From NCBI RefSeq assembly GCF_002954265.1, contig NZ_PPSL01000001.1:930001-994000 (forward strand): a stretch of 64,000 nucleotides of DNA. Direction: 5' to 3'. Position 1 is the stretch's first letter. The number at the start of each line of letters is the position of its first letter. Below are positions 1 through 11,000 of the stretch, one piece after another. The stretch comes from Flavipsychrobacter stenotrophus (GTDB taxonomy: Bacteria; Bacteroidota; Bacteroidia; Chitinophagales; Chitinophagaceae). The notes beneath the pieces are model-generated. The model did no database searches, was not told where the DNA came from, and saw only the letters and a program-made list of their open reading frames with translations. The translations under genes were made by a program, and so were the position numbers.

Positions 1-337
1 AATCCTGCTGCGCTTTATTGAAGCGATGTATCTCGTCTATAAACAATAAAGCATGTCCGGCTTTGCGGGCCAGCTCTATGACCGCGCGCACGTCTTTTAC
101 ACCACTATCTATAGCACTAAGGGTAAAGAAAGGCATGTTTAGAGAATGTGCGATGATCTGCGCCAGCGTGGTTTTCCCTACTCCCGGCGGGCCCCAGAAA
201 ATAATAGAATGACCCTTACCACCATGCACAATCTGTTCCAGCACCTTACCCTTACCTACCAGGTGGTCCTGCCCTATAAAATCATTAAGTGTTTGTGGCC
301 TTACCCGCTCTGCAAGCGGCGCATTAGTTGCTGACAT
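1..337 (-). CDS. rarA: Replication-associated recombination protein A (AAA+ ATPase), partial
   Basis: The N-terminal part of a RarA/MgsA-family clamp-loader-like ATPase, cut by the left edge of the window. The reverse strand from an ATG at 335-337 reads without a stop to position 1. It shows the Walker A motif GPPGVGKTT and the Walker B segment [10 protein letters not shown], both preceded by the typical RarA opening ([17 protein letters not shown]). RarA proteins act at stalled replication forks and form tetramers. Only about 112 residues of roughly 420 are visible, so the C-terminal tetramerisation domain cannot be judged. The family assignment is strong because the order RPxTLxDFxGQ, Walker [11 protein letters not shown] is characteristic. 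Confidence 0.93.
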   Translation of the reverse strand, partial: MSATNAPLAERVRPQTLNDFIGQDHLVGKGKVLEQIVHGGKGHSIIFWGPPGVGKTTLAQIIAHSLNMPFFTLSAIDSGVKDVRAVIELARKAGHALLFIDEIHRFNKAQQD

Positions 338-531
338 AGTTTTCTCCTGTGTGCAATTTAGTGTTTATTCATCTGACACGGAGTTAGTGAAAAATCAAAA
401 AGAGAAATTTTATTAATTCAGCATCTAATGAAAACATATAGCATTCAGGATCATTGCTATAGAAATGTTAAATACAAAGTATTCGCTATGGAGAGTAGTT
501 GTTATTACGTCTTCTTATTAAACACATGCAT

Positions 532-2439
532 ATGAAAACTACAATAACATTGCTTCTGCTGTTAGTTACCTTTTCAATCAGCAGTTTTGCGCAGGAGATA
601 CTGGGAACAGTAACGGACAATAAAAAGGAGCCGCTGGTGAACGCTACGGTAATGGCCAAACAAGGTGGTGTATTGAAAGGATCAACGGTGACTGACTTTG
701 ACGGTAAGTATAGCATAAAACCACTTGACCCCGGGTACTATGATGTAACGGTAACCTATATTGGTTATAAGGCTAGTACAATAACAAAGGTGATCGTTTC
801 TCCTAATGAAAAAACCGGCTTGAATATTACTTTAACATCTGCCACATTACTCAAAGAAGTGATGATAACAACATACAAAAAACCTCTGGTGGACAAGTAT
901 AAGCATAGTAGTGTCAGGTCTTTTGACTATGGCTATTCAGCGGCACCCTCTTATTCAAAAAGCGAAAATTTCTCTGCACCTCCTCCCCCTCCAATATATT
1001 TCAATCCTAGTAACGAGAGCTATAAAAAGATGCCCGCCAATGATTTCATGACGGTAAAGAGCACGCCTGTATCTACTATGTCGGTTGATGTGGATAGAGC
1101 TTCTTACACCAATATCCGCAGGTTCATTCAAAGCAAACAAAAACCACCGGCAGATGCGGTAAGGATTGAAGAGATGATCAATTACTTTGATTACAATTAC
1201 CCCCAACCTACCGGCAATGACCCTGTAGCAATGGAAACACAACTTACTACTTGTCCGTGGCAGAAAGACCATTTGCTGTTACACATAGGCCTACAGGCAA
1301 AAACGATCAGTACGGATAATTTACCCGCATCAAACCTCGTGTTCCTAATAGATGTATCAGGCTCAATGATGGAAGCCAACAAACTACCATTGCTGCAGGA
1401 ATCATTAAAACTACTGGTAGACAAACTGAGAGAGAACGATAAGGTATCGATAGTGGTGTATGCAGGTAATGCCGGACTGGTGCTGCCGGCTACCACAGGT
1501 AATAATAAAAATACGATCAAGCATGCTATTGACGCACTTCAGGCGGGCGGGTCAACAGCCGGTGGTGCGGGTATAAAACTGGCTTATAATGTGGCACTGG
1601 GCAACTTCATTAAAGGTGGCAATAACAGGGTTATCCTCTGTACCGATGGCGACTTTAACGTAGGCGTAAGCAGCGATAATGAATTGGAAGACCTTATTGT
1701 AAAGGAGCGCGAAAGTGGCGTATTCCTTACCTGCCTGGGCTTTGGCATGGGTAACTATAAAGACAGCAAGATGGAAGTGCTGGCAGACAAGGGCAATGGT
1801 AACTATAATTATATAGATAACCTTGATGAGGGGAAGAAAACACTGGTAAGCGAGTTTGGAGGAACCATTTTTACAATTGCCAAAGACGTAAAATGCCAGA
1901 TAGAGTTCAATCCTACATTGGTGCAGGGCTACAGGTTAATAGGCTATGAGAATAGGTTGCTGAACACAGAGGATTTTAAAGACGATAAGAAAGATGCAGG
2001 AGATATGGGATCAGGGCATACCGTTACTGTGCTTTACGAGATCATACCCGCAGATACTAAGGCAGGCGAGGCAAGACCGGTAAATGACCTGAAGTATCAG
2101 AACGGACAGTTCACCGCATCGGCTTACAACAATGAACTGGCAAACTTAAAGCTGAGGTATAAGAAGCCCGCAGACAGCGTAAGCAAAGAGATGACTCATG
2201 CTGTAACAGGTACAATTGTACCATTGGAAAAAATAAGTGAGAATGCAGGGTTTGCTGCAGCAGTAGCCATGTTTGGCATGACGCTGAAAAGCGATAAATA
2301 CAAAGGCAGCGCCGGCTATGAAACTATACTGGCTATGGCCAACGCTCATAAAGGAAAGGACACAAATAAGTATAGAGCAGAATTTATAGAGCTTGTAAAA
2401 ACACAGGCTGAGTACGACTCAAAGACAACAGCAAAATAG
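532..2439 (+). CDS. Exported vWA-domain protein with carboxypeptidase-like N-terminal domain
   Basis: A 635-residue exported protein of the YfbK-like von Willebrand A family. The start at 532 gives a clean signal peptide (MKTTITLLLLLVTFSISSFA, cleavage near residue 20); an ATG two codons upstream is possible. Residues about 22-105 form a CarboxypepD-reg-like beta domain (GTVTDNKKEPLVNATV). A proline-rich linker (APPPPPI) follows, then a conserved N-terminal vWA-associated region (SVDVDRASYTNIRRF). The vWA domain carries the MIDAS motif DVSGS, and a C-terminal DUF3520-like region closes the protein. Proteins of this architecture in Bacteroidota are thought to sit in the cell envelope, but no function is established. 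The gene stands alone and ends in a strong terminator. Confidence 0.85.
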   Translation: MKTTITLLLLLVTFSISSFAQEILGTVTDNKKEPLVNATVMAKQGGVLKGSTVTDFDGKYSIKPLDPGYYDVTVTYIGYKASTITKVIVSPNEKTGLNITLTSATLLKEVMITTYKKPLVDKYKHSSVRSFDYGYSAAPSYSKSENFSAPPPPPIYFNPSNESYKKMPANDFMTVKSTPVSTMSVDVDRASYTNIRRFIQSKQKPPADAVRIEEMINYFDYNYPQPTGNDPVAMETQLTTCPWQKDHLLLHIGLQAKTISTDNLPASNLVFLIDVSGSMMEANKLPLLQESLKLLVDKLRENDKVSIVVYAGNAGLVLPATTGNNKNTIKHAIDALQAGGSTAGGAGIKLAYNVALGNFIKGGNNRVILCTDGDFNVGVSSDNELEDLIVKERESGVFLTCLGFGMGNYKDSKMEVLADKGNGNYNYIDNLDEGKKTLVSEFGGTIFTIAKDVKCQIEFNPTLVQGYRLIGYENRLLNTEDFKDDKKDAGDMGSGHTVTVLYEIIPADTKAGEARPVNDLKYQNGQFTASAYNNELANLKLRYKKPADSVSKEMTHAVTGTIVPLEKISENAGFAAAVAMFGMTLKSDKYKGSAGYETILAMANAHKGKDTNKYRAEFIELVKTQAEYDSKTTAK

Positions 2440-2462
2440 TTTGGAGCAGTATAATAAGTAGT

Positions 2463-2489
2463 AGCGGCGCGTATCTACGCGCCGCTTTT
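2463..2489 (+). terminator. Rho-independent terminator of the vWA gene
   Basis: Perfect 11-bp inverted repeat AGCGGCGCGTA / TACGCGCCGCT (2463-2473 and 2476-2486) with a 2-nt loop, followed by TTTT. It lies 24 nt after the stop codon. Confidence 0.85.
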
Positions 2490-2515
2490 CTATTGTAAAA
2501 GATCATTGATGTACG

Positions 2516-3820
2516 CTACACGCTGTGTGCACTCAACTCTTTTTCTATTGACTGAAAATCAGGGCGGATTGCTACATTGGTTGCCATACAAGCATCCCGC
2601 AATTCGCCAATTCTACTTAAAACATCTGAATCGGTTTCGGTACACAAAGGAAGCAGATCATCGAGCAGGCAACCAAATGCACTTACCTCCAGCCGTTCTA
2701 ATGCATGCGCAACCTCTGTGTTTGATTTGTCGTAAAAGCAGGCTGCACCAAAATCACCAAATAAGGTGTTTCCCTCATCATCTATTAGCGTGTTGTGAGC
2801 ATACATATCCCCATGCATAATACCCTTACTATGCAGCTTACAGGCTACAGAAGCGATTGTAGTGGTGATCTTCAATACCTGTTTAATCGACAACGCACTA
2901 CCCTCTTCAAAAACATCGCGGGTACAACTGGCAAATGATGGCGGCAACCCAAGATTATAGAAACTATCAGGAATCAATTCCATCACCAACCCTTTTTTGC
3001 CATCAGGATGCCCGCTTATCTGCCCTATCAATTGCACCAATCCATGGTGAAGACCCGCAGTGATAAAAGTGTTCATCTCATCTTCGGGAAGCCCATCGCT
3101 GGTTACTGCGCCTTTAAACACTTTGACAGCCACTTCTTTTTCCCCGGTGTTGGTACTTAAAGTCGCTTTAGATATTATTCCCGATGCGCCTTCTCCAAGC
3201 ATTTGATGGATCTCTAATAAATGCCAATCTATAACAGGTACTTCGGCAATAACCGGCTCAATACAAAACGGATTGCCGGAAAAAGCAAGCCATGATAACT
3301 TTGGCATAGATAACAACCATTCAGGTAATTCAGTAAGCCTGTTAGCGGATATACGAAGCAGTCCTAAGTTGCGGCATTTGCTCAACGCCTCGGGTAGCTC
3401 TGTCAGTTGGTTACCTGCAAGTGCCAGCTTTTGCATACGGGTGCAGTCACCTATCTCAGCCGGCAAATTTTTTATGCAATTGTTGGTCAATATTAGCCAC
3501 CGGAGATTAGGATTTACTGATCTTGCAGGAACAGTCTCTATCTTATTAGCTTTAAAGCCTACCATATCCAGCACCCGGCAATCGGCAAGTACCTCAGGCA
3601 TAACCGTAAACAAGTTATCTGAGCAAAATAATATTCTTAGTTTCTTCAACCTACCAAAATCCTTAGGTAATTCTTTTAGGTTATTGCGCGAAAGATCAAG
3701 CACCTCGAGTGTCTCTGCCAATTGAAATATCTCTTCGGGAAAATAAGTTAGTCCTTCGGAAAGTTTCAATGAAGTTGCACCCGAAAGTGCTCCGCTACGT
3801 AATTGCGCTAAGGTTTGCAT
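2516..3820 (-). CDS. Leucine-rich-repeat protein kinase-like protein
   Basis: A 434-residue cytoplasmic protein with no signal peptide or membrane segment. Residues about 15-190 are leucine-rich repeats (LEVLDLSRNNLKELPKDF and similar units every 22-23 residues). Residues about 203-430 are a Hanks-type kinase domain: glycine loop GEGASG near 209, VAVK with Lys233, catalytic loop HGDMYAHN with Asp338 and Asn343, and DFG starting at Asp356. The catalytic loop has HGD in place of HRD, so it is a non-RD type kinase. LRR-kinase fusions of this layout occur in many bacteria with unknown substrates. The gene converges with the vWA gene and is followed upstream by an amidohydrolase gene 42 nt away. 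Confidence 0.85.
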   Translation of the reverse strand: MQTLAQLRSGALSGATSLKLSEGLTYFPEEIFQLAETLEVLDLSRNNLKELPKDFGRLKKLRILFCSDNLFTVMPEVLADCRVLDMVGFKANKIETVPARSVNPNLRWLILTNNCIKNLPAEIGDCTRMQKLALAGNQLTELPEALSKCRNLGLLRISANRLTELPEWLLSMPKLSWLAFSGNPFCIEPVIAEVPVIDWHLLEIHQMLGEGASGIISKATLSTNTGEKEVAVKVFKGAVTSDGLPEDEMNTFITAGLHHGLVQLIGQISGHPDGKKGLVMELIPDSFYNLGLPPSFASCTRDVFEEGSALSIKQVLKITTTIASVACKLHSKGIMHGDMYAHNTLIDDEGNTLFGDFGAACFYDKSNTEVAHALERLEVSAFGCLLDDLLPLCTETDSDVLSRIGELRDACMATNVAIRPDFQSIEKELSAHSV

Positions 3821-3862
3821 TGCTGATAATTGGTGTAATTTGGCGAATATAGGGGATAGTAA

Positions 3863-5689
3863 TTACTTATTCATCCTTATATTCTTTATGCTGAAGTCTA
3901 AATCCATTTCCACATTAGCTTCAAAACTCAGGGAGGTTATTGTGCTCAGGTCTAGTGGTATACGGCTACCATAAAACTGACTTTGCTCCAGCTTACTAAA
4001 TGGAATGGTAACAGTAGCCCATGTATTACTTGCCTTGAAAGTTGCTGAATGGTAATTATAATCTTTGACATTGGCAGACAACATTCTAAAATAGTAATCT
4101 TTTCCATTTCCCTTTACTTCAAAGCTTATACTGCTATATGCTCTTATGTCAACTACACTTTCTGTACTCGCATCCTTACTCAAACTAACCCACAAACCTG
4201 CAAACATTATATAACCGGCAGGCAACACTTTACCGGTTAAATGCAGGTAGGTGTTACCATCAACATCTTTTTCCACATTGTACGCCGATTTAGAATTCCC
4301 ACCTATAACGCTGTCGGAATATGTTCCCACATTTGCTGCACCAGTATTACATAAATAACCATTTTCAAGTAGCGATTCATCAAAAGCCAAAGACCTTACA
4401 ACAGTATCAAAAAGAGCTGTATCCATTACTAATTTCCCTTTATGAATAATTAGATCTATGTCTTTTGTATTGGTAATATCTATGAGCGGATCAGTATTCA
4501 GCACAACAAGGTCCGCGTCATATCCTACCTTTATTCTACCCGTTTCTACATCGGGAAATATATTCGCTAACATAGTGCTGGCTGAATTAATTGCCGCGGC
4601 ATTGGTCATACCTGCAGCCACATATTGCTCTAGTTCGTTGTGTAGCGAATAACCGTAATATACATCAAAAAAGCCAGCATCCGTGCCCGCTAAAATAGGG
4701 ATACCAGCCGCAATACATCTTTTAAGATTGTTCTCAACGTCGAGCGACCCATAATACTCTACTCCCCATATCTTTGTTGCAGTATCTACATATTTTGCCT
4801 CTTTTTTTACCCCTCTTAGATAATCAGGGTTTGCCGTTTTCCACAACAGAGGATTCGAAATATATTCCTTACTATAACCATTCATAATTACATTATAAAC
4901 CGTCACCGTCGGAATAATAAAAATTCCCGACCTCTTTATCTTTTCTATCTGTGCATCTGTCAACGTGTTTACTGGCATATGTGCCAGCACATCTACACCG
5001 GCATCTATACAATCCATAGCTTCCTTAGCAGTATTTATGTGGGCAAACACTTTCTTATGCCTGACGTGTGCCGCCGTCACAATTTCCTGCATTATATCCT
5101 TGCTAAGATAAAACTTGTCGCTATACGCATCATAAACCAACTTTATGACATCTGCTCCATTATCGATTACCTGGTTAGTAATATTGCGGGCTTCTGTAAG
5201 CGTTGTAAGCGTGCGTGTGGGTATGCCAAATTCTGTCCCATGACCCTTTGGTGATGTAAGAATAGGTCCGGCCATTATAGGAATTGAATAAACGGCTGGT
5301 TGTCGAGCAGCAATTGTCTTAGTGGATATAACCTTATTTTCAGTAGAAAACAGATCTATAACAGTAGTAACACCACAGTGCAGAGAGCTTTTAAGGTTGT
5401 CTGTCTGCTCGGCACCCACATAGGGGTAAGCCGGGCTGCCACCAATATGTACGTGACCATCAACAAGGCCTGGAATAATGAACTTACCTTTCAAATTTAT
5501 CCTATTGCCCGACAGTTGCGTGGCAGCACTACTAATACCGACAATTTTACCGCCATTAATCACCATTTGCTTGAATGGAACAAACACTTTTCCGTTAAAG
5601 TAAGAACCATTCTCAAGAATGATACTTGTTGGTTGGGCATATAAACAGGTATGAAAATATAGCAGGCATATTGTTATCACCTTTTTCAT
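3863..5689 (-). CDS. Exported amidohydrolase (imidazolonepropionase-like) with C-terminal beta domain
   Basis: A 608-residue exported metal-dependent hydrolase. Residues 1-18 are a signal peptide (MKKVITICLLYFHTCLYAQ). The amidohydrolase domain shows the metal-binding HxH (GLVDGHVHIGG), the segment VIKLVYDAY, the histidines in FAHINT and LAHMPV, and the catalytic aspartate in LAGTDAGF. The amidohydrolase part ends near residue 420. The remaining roughly 185 residues form a separate beta-rich region resembling CIA30/carbohydrate-binding-like domains (ISFEVKGNGKDYYFRM; TITSLSFEANVEMDLDFSIKNI). The substrate is unknown; relatives are often annotated as prolidase- or imidazolonepropionase-like. 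The exported location suggests periplasmic peptide or amide breakdown. Confidence 0.85.
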   Translation of the reverse strand: MKKVITICLLYFHTCLYAQPTSIILENGSYFNGKVFVPFKQMVINGGKIVGISSAATQLSGNRINLKGKFIIPGLVDGHVHIGGSPAYPYVGAEQTDNLKSSLHCGVTTVIDLFSTENKVISTKTIAARQPAVYSIPIMAGPILTSPKGHGTEFGIPTRTLTTLTEARNITNQVIDNGADVIKLVYDAYSDKFYLSKDIMQEIVTAAHVRHKKVFAHINTAKEAMDCIDAGVDVLAHMPVNTLTDAQIEKIKRSGIFIIPTVTVYNVIMNGYSKEYISNPLLWKTANPDYLRGVKKEAKYVDTATKIWGVEYYGSLDVENNLKRCIAAGIPILAGTDAGFFDVYYGYSLHNELEQYVAAGMTNAAAINSASTMLANIFPDVETGRIKVGYDADLVVLNTDPLIDITNTKDIDLIIHKGKLVMDTALFDTVVRSLAFDESLLENGYLCNTGAANVGTYSDSVIGGNSKSAYNVEKDVDGNTYLHLTGKVLPAGYIMFAGLWVSLSKDASTESVVDIRAYSSISFEVKGNGKDYYFRMLSANVKDYNYHSATFKASNTWATVTIPFSKLEQSQFYGSRIPLDLSTITSLSFEANVEMDLDFSIKNIRMNK

Positions 5690-5730
5690 AAAGTATGGGT
5701 ATTACACTAAAGATACATACCTAAAAGCAG

Positions 5731-5760
5731 AAAGCCTCTCCGAATAAACGAAGAGGCTTT
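5731..5760 (-). terminator. Terminator downstream of fusA
   Basis: Inverted repeat AAAGCCTC (5731-5738) / GAGGCTTT (5753-5760), extended inward by imperfect pairs. On the minus strand it is followed by a T-rich stretch. It lies 21 nt after the fusA stop, and the symmetric A/T flanks could also let it work on the plus strand. Confidence 0.7.
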
Positions 5761-5780
5761 CTTTATAAACTTAAGATCTA

Positions 5781-7925
5781 CTAGTTATTGTTAGACCTGC
5801 CTTTTACCTTAGCTACTACTTCTTCCTCAATGTTACGAGGAGCAGCAGAGTAATGACTGAACTCCATTGTAGAAGTTGCACGGCCAGAAGACAATGAACG
5901 CAGCTGAGTTACATAACCAAACATTTCGCTCAATGGCACCTTAGCCTTGATCACCTGCAGGTTATTACGGCTATCCATACCTTCCAGCATAGCACGACGA
6001 CGGTTAAGGTCACCTGTTACATCACCCATGTACTGATCTGGAGTAGTTACTTCTACCTTCATGATCGGCTCAAGGATAACAGTCTTTGCTTTCTTACCGG
6101 CTTCACGGAAACCAGACTTAGCGCAAAGTTCGAATGACATACCATCACTATCCACCTGGTGGAAAGAACCGTCAAATATACGAACCCTCATACTTTCTAC
6201 AGGGAAACCAGCCAAAGGACCGTTGGTCATTGAAGCTTCAAAACCCTTCTGTATTGGCGCGATAAACTCACGAGGAATAGATCCACCGAAGATTTCGTTG
6301 ATGAACTGGAAACGTCCTTTACCTTCTGCAAGGAAAGCTTCGTCTGCAGGTCCTATCTCAAACTGGATGTCAGCGAACTTACCACGACCACCAGTCTGTT
6401 TCTTGTATATTTCACGGTGCTCAATTGTGAGCGTAAATGCTTCCTTATAAGCAACCTGAGGTGCACCCTGGTTGATCTCTACCTTGAACTCGCGACGCAT
6501 ACGGTCAACGATGATCTCAAGGTGTAGTTCACCCATACCGCTCAGGATGGTCTGGCCGGTATCTTCGTCGGTCTTAACACGCAACGTAGGATCTTCTTCA
6601 ACAAGCTTAGCAATAGCCATACCCATCTTATCAACGTCTGCCTGAGTTTTAGGCTCTACAGATATAGAGATAACCGGTTCTGGTATGAACATGTTTTCCA
6701 AAACAATAGGATGCTTTTCATCGCAAAGGGTATCACCCGTCTTGATTTCCTTGAAACCTACAGCCGCTCCGATATCACCTGCTTCGATGAAGTCGATCGG
6801 ATTCTGCTTGTTAGCATGCATCTGCATGATACGAGAGATACGCTCATTCTTACCTGAACGTACGTTCAATACATAAGAACCTGCATCCAGGTGACCTGAA
6901 TAGCACCGGAAGAACGCCAGACGACCAACGAAAGGATCGGTCATGATCTTAAACGCCAAAGCAGCGAATGGCTCCTTAGCATCAGGGTGACGAACGATTT
7001 CTTCACCTGTGTTAGGATCTGTACCAACAATAGACTCAACGTCCATAGGGCTAGGCAGGTAACGGATAACCGCATCCAGAGCAACCTGAACACCCTTATT
7101 CTTATACGCTGAACCGCAAAGCATTGGAACAATGCTCAGATCGATACAAGCCTTACGAACTGCAGTATATATTTCATCAACAGAGATGCTGTTCGGATCT
7201 TCGAAGAACTTCTCCATCAACTGATCATCATATTCAGCTATTGATTCTACAAGGTGAGCCCTCCAGAAATCAACGTCTTCCTTCATATCCTCAGGGATAG
7301 GAACTACTGTGTATGTCATACCCTGGCTTGCATCATCCCAGATGATAGCTTCCATGGTGATCAGATCCACAATACCCTTAAAGCCATCTTCAGCACCAAT
7401 AGGCAACTGCAATGGAACAGACTTTGCACCCAACATTTCCTTTACCTGCTTAACTACCATAAGGAAGTCAGCACCAACACGGTCCATCTTGTTTACAAAA
7501 CCTACACGTGGTACTTTGTAACGGTTAGCCTGGCGCCATACAGTTTCAGACTGTGGTTCAACACCATCTACAGCAGAGAACAAAGCAACAAGACCATCCA
7601 ATACACGCAAAGAACGCTCCACTTCGATCGTGAAATCCACGTGACCCGGAGTATCAATGATATTGAACTTGTAGTTCTTTGATTCAGGTAATTTCTTACC
7701 CTGTGTAGTTGGGAAGTTCCAGAAGCAGGTAGTTGCCGCAGAAGTGATCGTGATACCACGCTCTTGTTCCTGGGCCATCCAGTCCATTGTTGCTCCACCA
7801 TCATGTACTTCACCTATTTTGTGGTTTACACCGGTGTAGTAAAGGATACGTTCTGTCATCGTGGTTTTACCGGCATCAATGTGAGCGGCTATACCAAAGT
7901 TGCGCTGTAAGCGTAAGTCTGCCAT
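5781..7925 (-). CDS. fusA: Translation elongation factor G
   Basis: A 714-residue EF-G, the GTPase that drives ribosomal translocation and, with RRF, ribosome recycling. All G motifs are present: AHIDAGKTT (G1), the switch I region [16 protein letters not shown] (G3), NKMD (G4) and the G5 region CGSAYKNKG. Domains II to V follow, with the conserved domain IV segment GGRGKFA and the C-terminal [14 protein letters not shown]. The length is normal for a bacterial canonical EF-G. It is not next to rpsL or rpsG here, unlike the usual str operon; whether another copy exists cannot be seen from this window. A -7 box lies 43 nt upstream. Confidence 0.97.
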   Translation of the reverse strand: MADLRLQRNFGIAAHIDAGKTTMTERILYYTGVNHKIGEVHDGGATMDWMAQEQERGITITSAATTCFWNFPTTQGKKLPESKNYKFNIIDTPGHVDFTIEVERSLRVLDGLVALFSAVDGVEPQSETVWRQANRYKVPRVGFVNKMDRVGADFLMVVKQVKEMLGAKSVPLQLPIGAEDGFKGIVDLITMEAIIWDDASQGMTYTVVPIPEDMKEDVDFWRAHLVESIAEYDDQLMEKFFEDPNSISVDEIYTAVRKACIDLSIVPMLCGSAYKNKGVQVALDAVIRYLPSPMDVESIVGTDPNTGEEIVRHPDAKEPFAALAFKIMTDPFVGRLAFFRCYSGHLDAGSYVLNVRSGKNERISRIMQMHANKQNPIDFIEAGDIGAAVGFKEIKTGDTLCDEKHPIVLENMFIPEPVISISVEPKTQADVDKMGMAIAKLVEEDPTLRVKTDEDTGQTILSGMGELHLEIIVDRMRREFKVEINQGAPQVAYKEAFTLTIEHREIYKKQTGGRGKFADIQFEIGPADEAFLAEGKGRFQFINEIFGGSIPREFIAPIQKGFEASMTNGPLAGFPVESMRVRIFDGSFHQVDSDGMSFELCAKSGFREAGKKAKTVILEPIMKVEVTTPDQYMGDVTGDLNRRRAMLEGMDSRNNLQVIKAKVPLSEMFGYVTQLRSLSSGRATSTMEFSHYSAAPRNIEEEVVAKVKGRSNNN

Positions 7926-7967
7926 TTTTATTTTATATTAAAGAGATAAAATTTAAAAATTGAGGTG

Positions 7968-7975
7968 CAAAGGTA
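7968..7975 (-). promoter_or_regulatory. Candidate -7 promoter element of fusA
   Basis: TACCTTTG on the minus strand matches the Bacteroidota -7 consensus TAnnTTTG and lies 43 nt before the fusA start. No good -33 TTG was found at the usual spacing. Confidence 0.5.
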
Positions 7976-8050
7976 TGAAAATAATTGTAAAAAATATCTG
8001 GAAATATTGCTATCATAAAGTAGTAACATAATCTTATCATACCATCTTAA

Positions 8051-8081
8051 TTGACTGGGTTGAAGATAAATTATACCTTAG
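8051..8081 (+). promoter_or_regulatory. Candidate promoter of the kinase-kinase-LytTR operon
   Basis: TTG at 8051-8053 and TACCTTAG at 8074-8081 (one mismatch to TAnnTTTG) are separated by 20 nt, close to the Bacteroidota spacing. The -7 box is 18 nt before the first start codon. Confidence 0.4.
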
Positions 8082-8099
8082 CAACAATTAGCCAAAAAA

Positions 8100-11000
8100 A
8101 TGCCTGGAAAATTATACCGATCACTATTGTTACTGCTTCTGTGTTTAGTCACCGGCCATCGTACAGCGGGGCAAAACGCAATACCGCAGACATTCAATAT
8201 ATACAACGGCTTGCCCACCAACCATATTTACAATGGCATTATAGATAGAAATGGTTACTTGTGGATTGCGACCACAAAAGGCGTTGTGAAATATAATGGC
8301 TATTCCTTCAGGATCTTTAATTCATCTGATGGCCTGCCAAAGGAAGATGTATGGCGGCTTGTGGAAGACAAGAGGGGAAGAATATGGCTATGCTGCATCA
8401 CAGATGAATTGGGATACATTTATAATGATAAGTACTATGGCATTACCATCGGGCAAAACAGGAGCAGTGTTTATCCCCACTCATTATATCGTTTCGGCAA
8501 TGGTATAACATTCTCCACTTCCTATATCAACGGACAAAAGGGTGCAGAGTTATATAGGATAGACAGTATTTCTGCCAGCACCCTATCCATTCCTATACCA
8601 CCAGTCATTAAAGACCTTCACTTTACAAAAACAGATTCATTAAATTTTATAAAAGATGACACCTCTCTATGGGCTACCCGTACAAATATTGTTGACGATA
8701 GCTTAGTAACATCTCTTATAAAAAATTACGTCTTTCGTTTTGTCGCCAGGGGAAATAAATTAGTTTACAAGGATTATACGACCATATTATACCCGGATAT
8801 GGAGCGGATCATTAACGAGTACAGAGCAATCGCTGTCAATAACTACATCATTTGCCATTCAAATTATCCGTCAAATACATTTATTGTAGTAAACATAAAA
8901 ACCGGTATATACAATGAAGTGAGCCTTGCAAAATATGGTATCAAAGAAGATATTCAGTTCATTCACAACAACGGTAATGCTGATTCAAATATTTATGTAC
9001 TCACAGCAAATCATATCCTGCTTTTCAGCACTTTGAGTAATTTCAGCAAAGTGCTTATAGATAATTATAGACACTTTACTACCGATTCTACACTCGATGG
9101 CAATGAAATAAGGAGTATCTACAACAATAGCATGTGGGGTACCATCTTTGCAACCACATCCAGGGGTCTCGCAATAAGGTCAGCGCTCAAAAATTATTTC
9201 AAACCTGAGCCCACAATAAAACTTCAAGGTTTTAATTATGTGCAGGGTGTTCCGGATGAAAAATGTTATTGGTGGAACGTAAGCACATCAACTTTGGGGG
9301 AGGTGGACAAAAATTACTCAATAAAGTACAGCAAACTAAAGAATACATCTGTAATTAATGCTATACACCCATATAGAAGAGATACCCTGCTGATAGTGGG
9401 TCACAATAACTTCTATATGTCGAAAAGTAGTAAGAAAGCGTCTGTTGTACCTCTTACTTGCATGTCTGTGGGCATATTTTCATGGACAAGAACCCCAGAC
9501 AATAAATTCATTTATTCATGCAACGGGGGATTCAACATAGCCACCCCTGTTACTCATGACACATCCAATGTATTCATACTTGATAATATCAGGCTTCCCG
9601 GCCTGGTAGCAGATGCAAAAGGTGAAGAGTATTGGGCTTACAACAACCTGCATATAGACATCTACAACAATAAAACGCACCAGCTCACAAAATATACCAG
9701 AGAAAAACTAATTGCTGCCGGCATTCAAAAAGTAGAAAAAATATGCATAGATAGTTTCAACAATGTGTACATACTCGACAATAGCCAGCTACTATTATTT
9801 AACAACCGACACGCAAAGGTGCTTAAACAGGTTAGCAACATAAATATTAAAAATTGCGACATTCATATCTACAAAAACAAACTGATAATTACAGGAAAGA
9901 TCGGTATTATTTGTCTTGATATTTATGGAAAAGATTCCTTGTCAGAACCCGTCATATTTCCAAATAGCAACAATTACTACTATATCTATAATACGCAGAT
10001 CGCTTTCAATAAAATTCTTCTTAGCACCGATAAGGGATTTATGAGTGTTGATATTTCCGACACCGGATACAAATTTGCGTACAACCTAAAAAAAGTAATT
10101 GACAATTATCGCTTCGTTTGTAAATATGGAAATGCTGCACAAAACATAAATTACGGAGACACCCTGATTTTGGATCAGGAAGATCTTAAGTTGCAATTCG
10201 ATATTATCAATCCAAATGGCAAAGGGTCAGTTGTGTATTTTACTCAACTCGAAAATAATCTCCCTACTCAACTTACAACAAATGAATTGGGTTTGCCAAC
10301 TTTAAAACCAGATAGATATTACGCCTTAACTGTAAATGCAACTGATGAAATTTGGAAAAGTAATAATAAATTAATAATACTCTATGTAAAGCCATATTGG
10401 TATCAGACAAAGATCATGATGAGACTAATATGGGCAGGGATATTCATCCTATTGTTATTACTGATAGCAGTAATAATACTGGTAACGAGAAAGCTTGTGC
10501 TCAATGCCTCCCACAAAAAAAGCATCCGCATGGAAATGGAGCTAAAGGCTATCTACTCGCAAATAAACCCTCACTTTATTTTCAATTCCCTCAACTCAGC
10601 TCTTCTTTTAATAAGCAAAAACAAAATGGAAGATGCCTACACCCATGTATCCAAATTTTCGAGGTTGCTAAGGAGCTATATAAAATCTTCAAGAAACAAG
10701 TTTATCCCTGTTCAATCTGAGATCTTGAATTTAAGAAACTATATAGAATTGCAACAGGTAAGATTTAAAGAGAAATTTACATACGAAATAAACGACAACG
10801 AGATCGCGGGACGTTCAGAACTCGTCATACCCTCTTTGTTGTTACAGCCTTTTGTTGAAAATGCCATTGAGCATGGATTGCTTAATAAGCAAGGTGTAGG
10901 GCATTTAAGAATTGATTTTTCAATGGCAAACGACGCTACCCTGGTCTGCTCTATTGATGACGATGGAATAGGAAGGCTGGAGTCAAGAAAAATAAGCCAA

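Noticed and set aside
7254-7682. Long plus-strand frame inside fusA
   Set aside because: It is an antisense shadow of a strongly conserved gene with no domain of its own.
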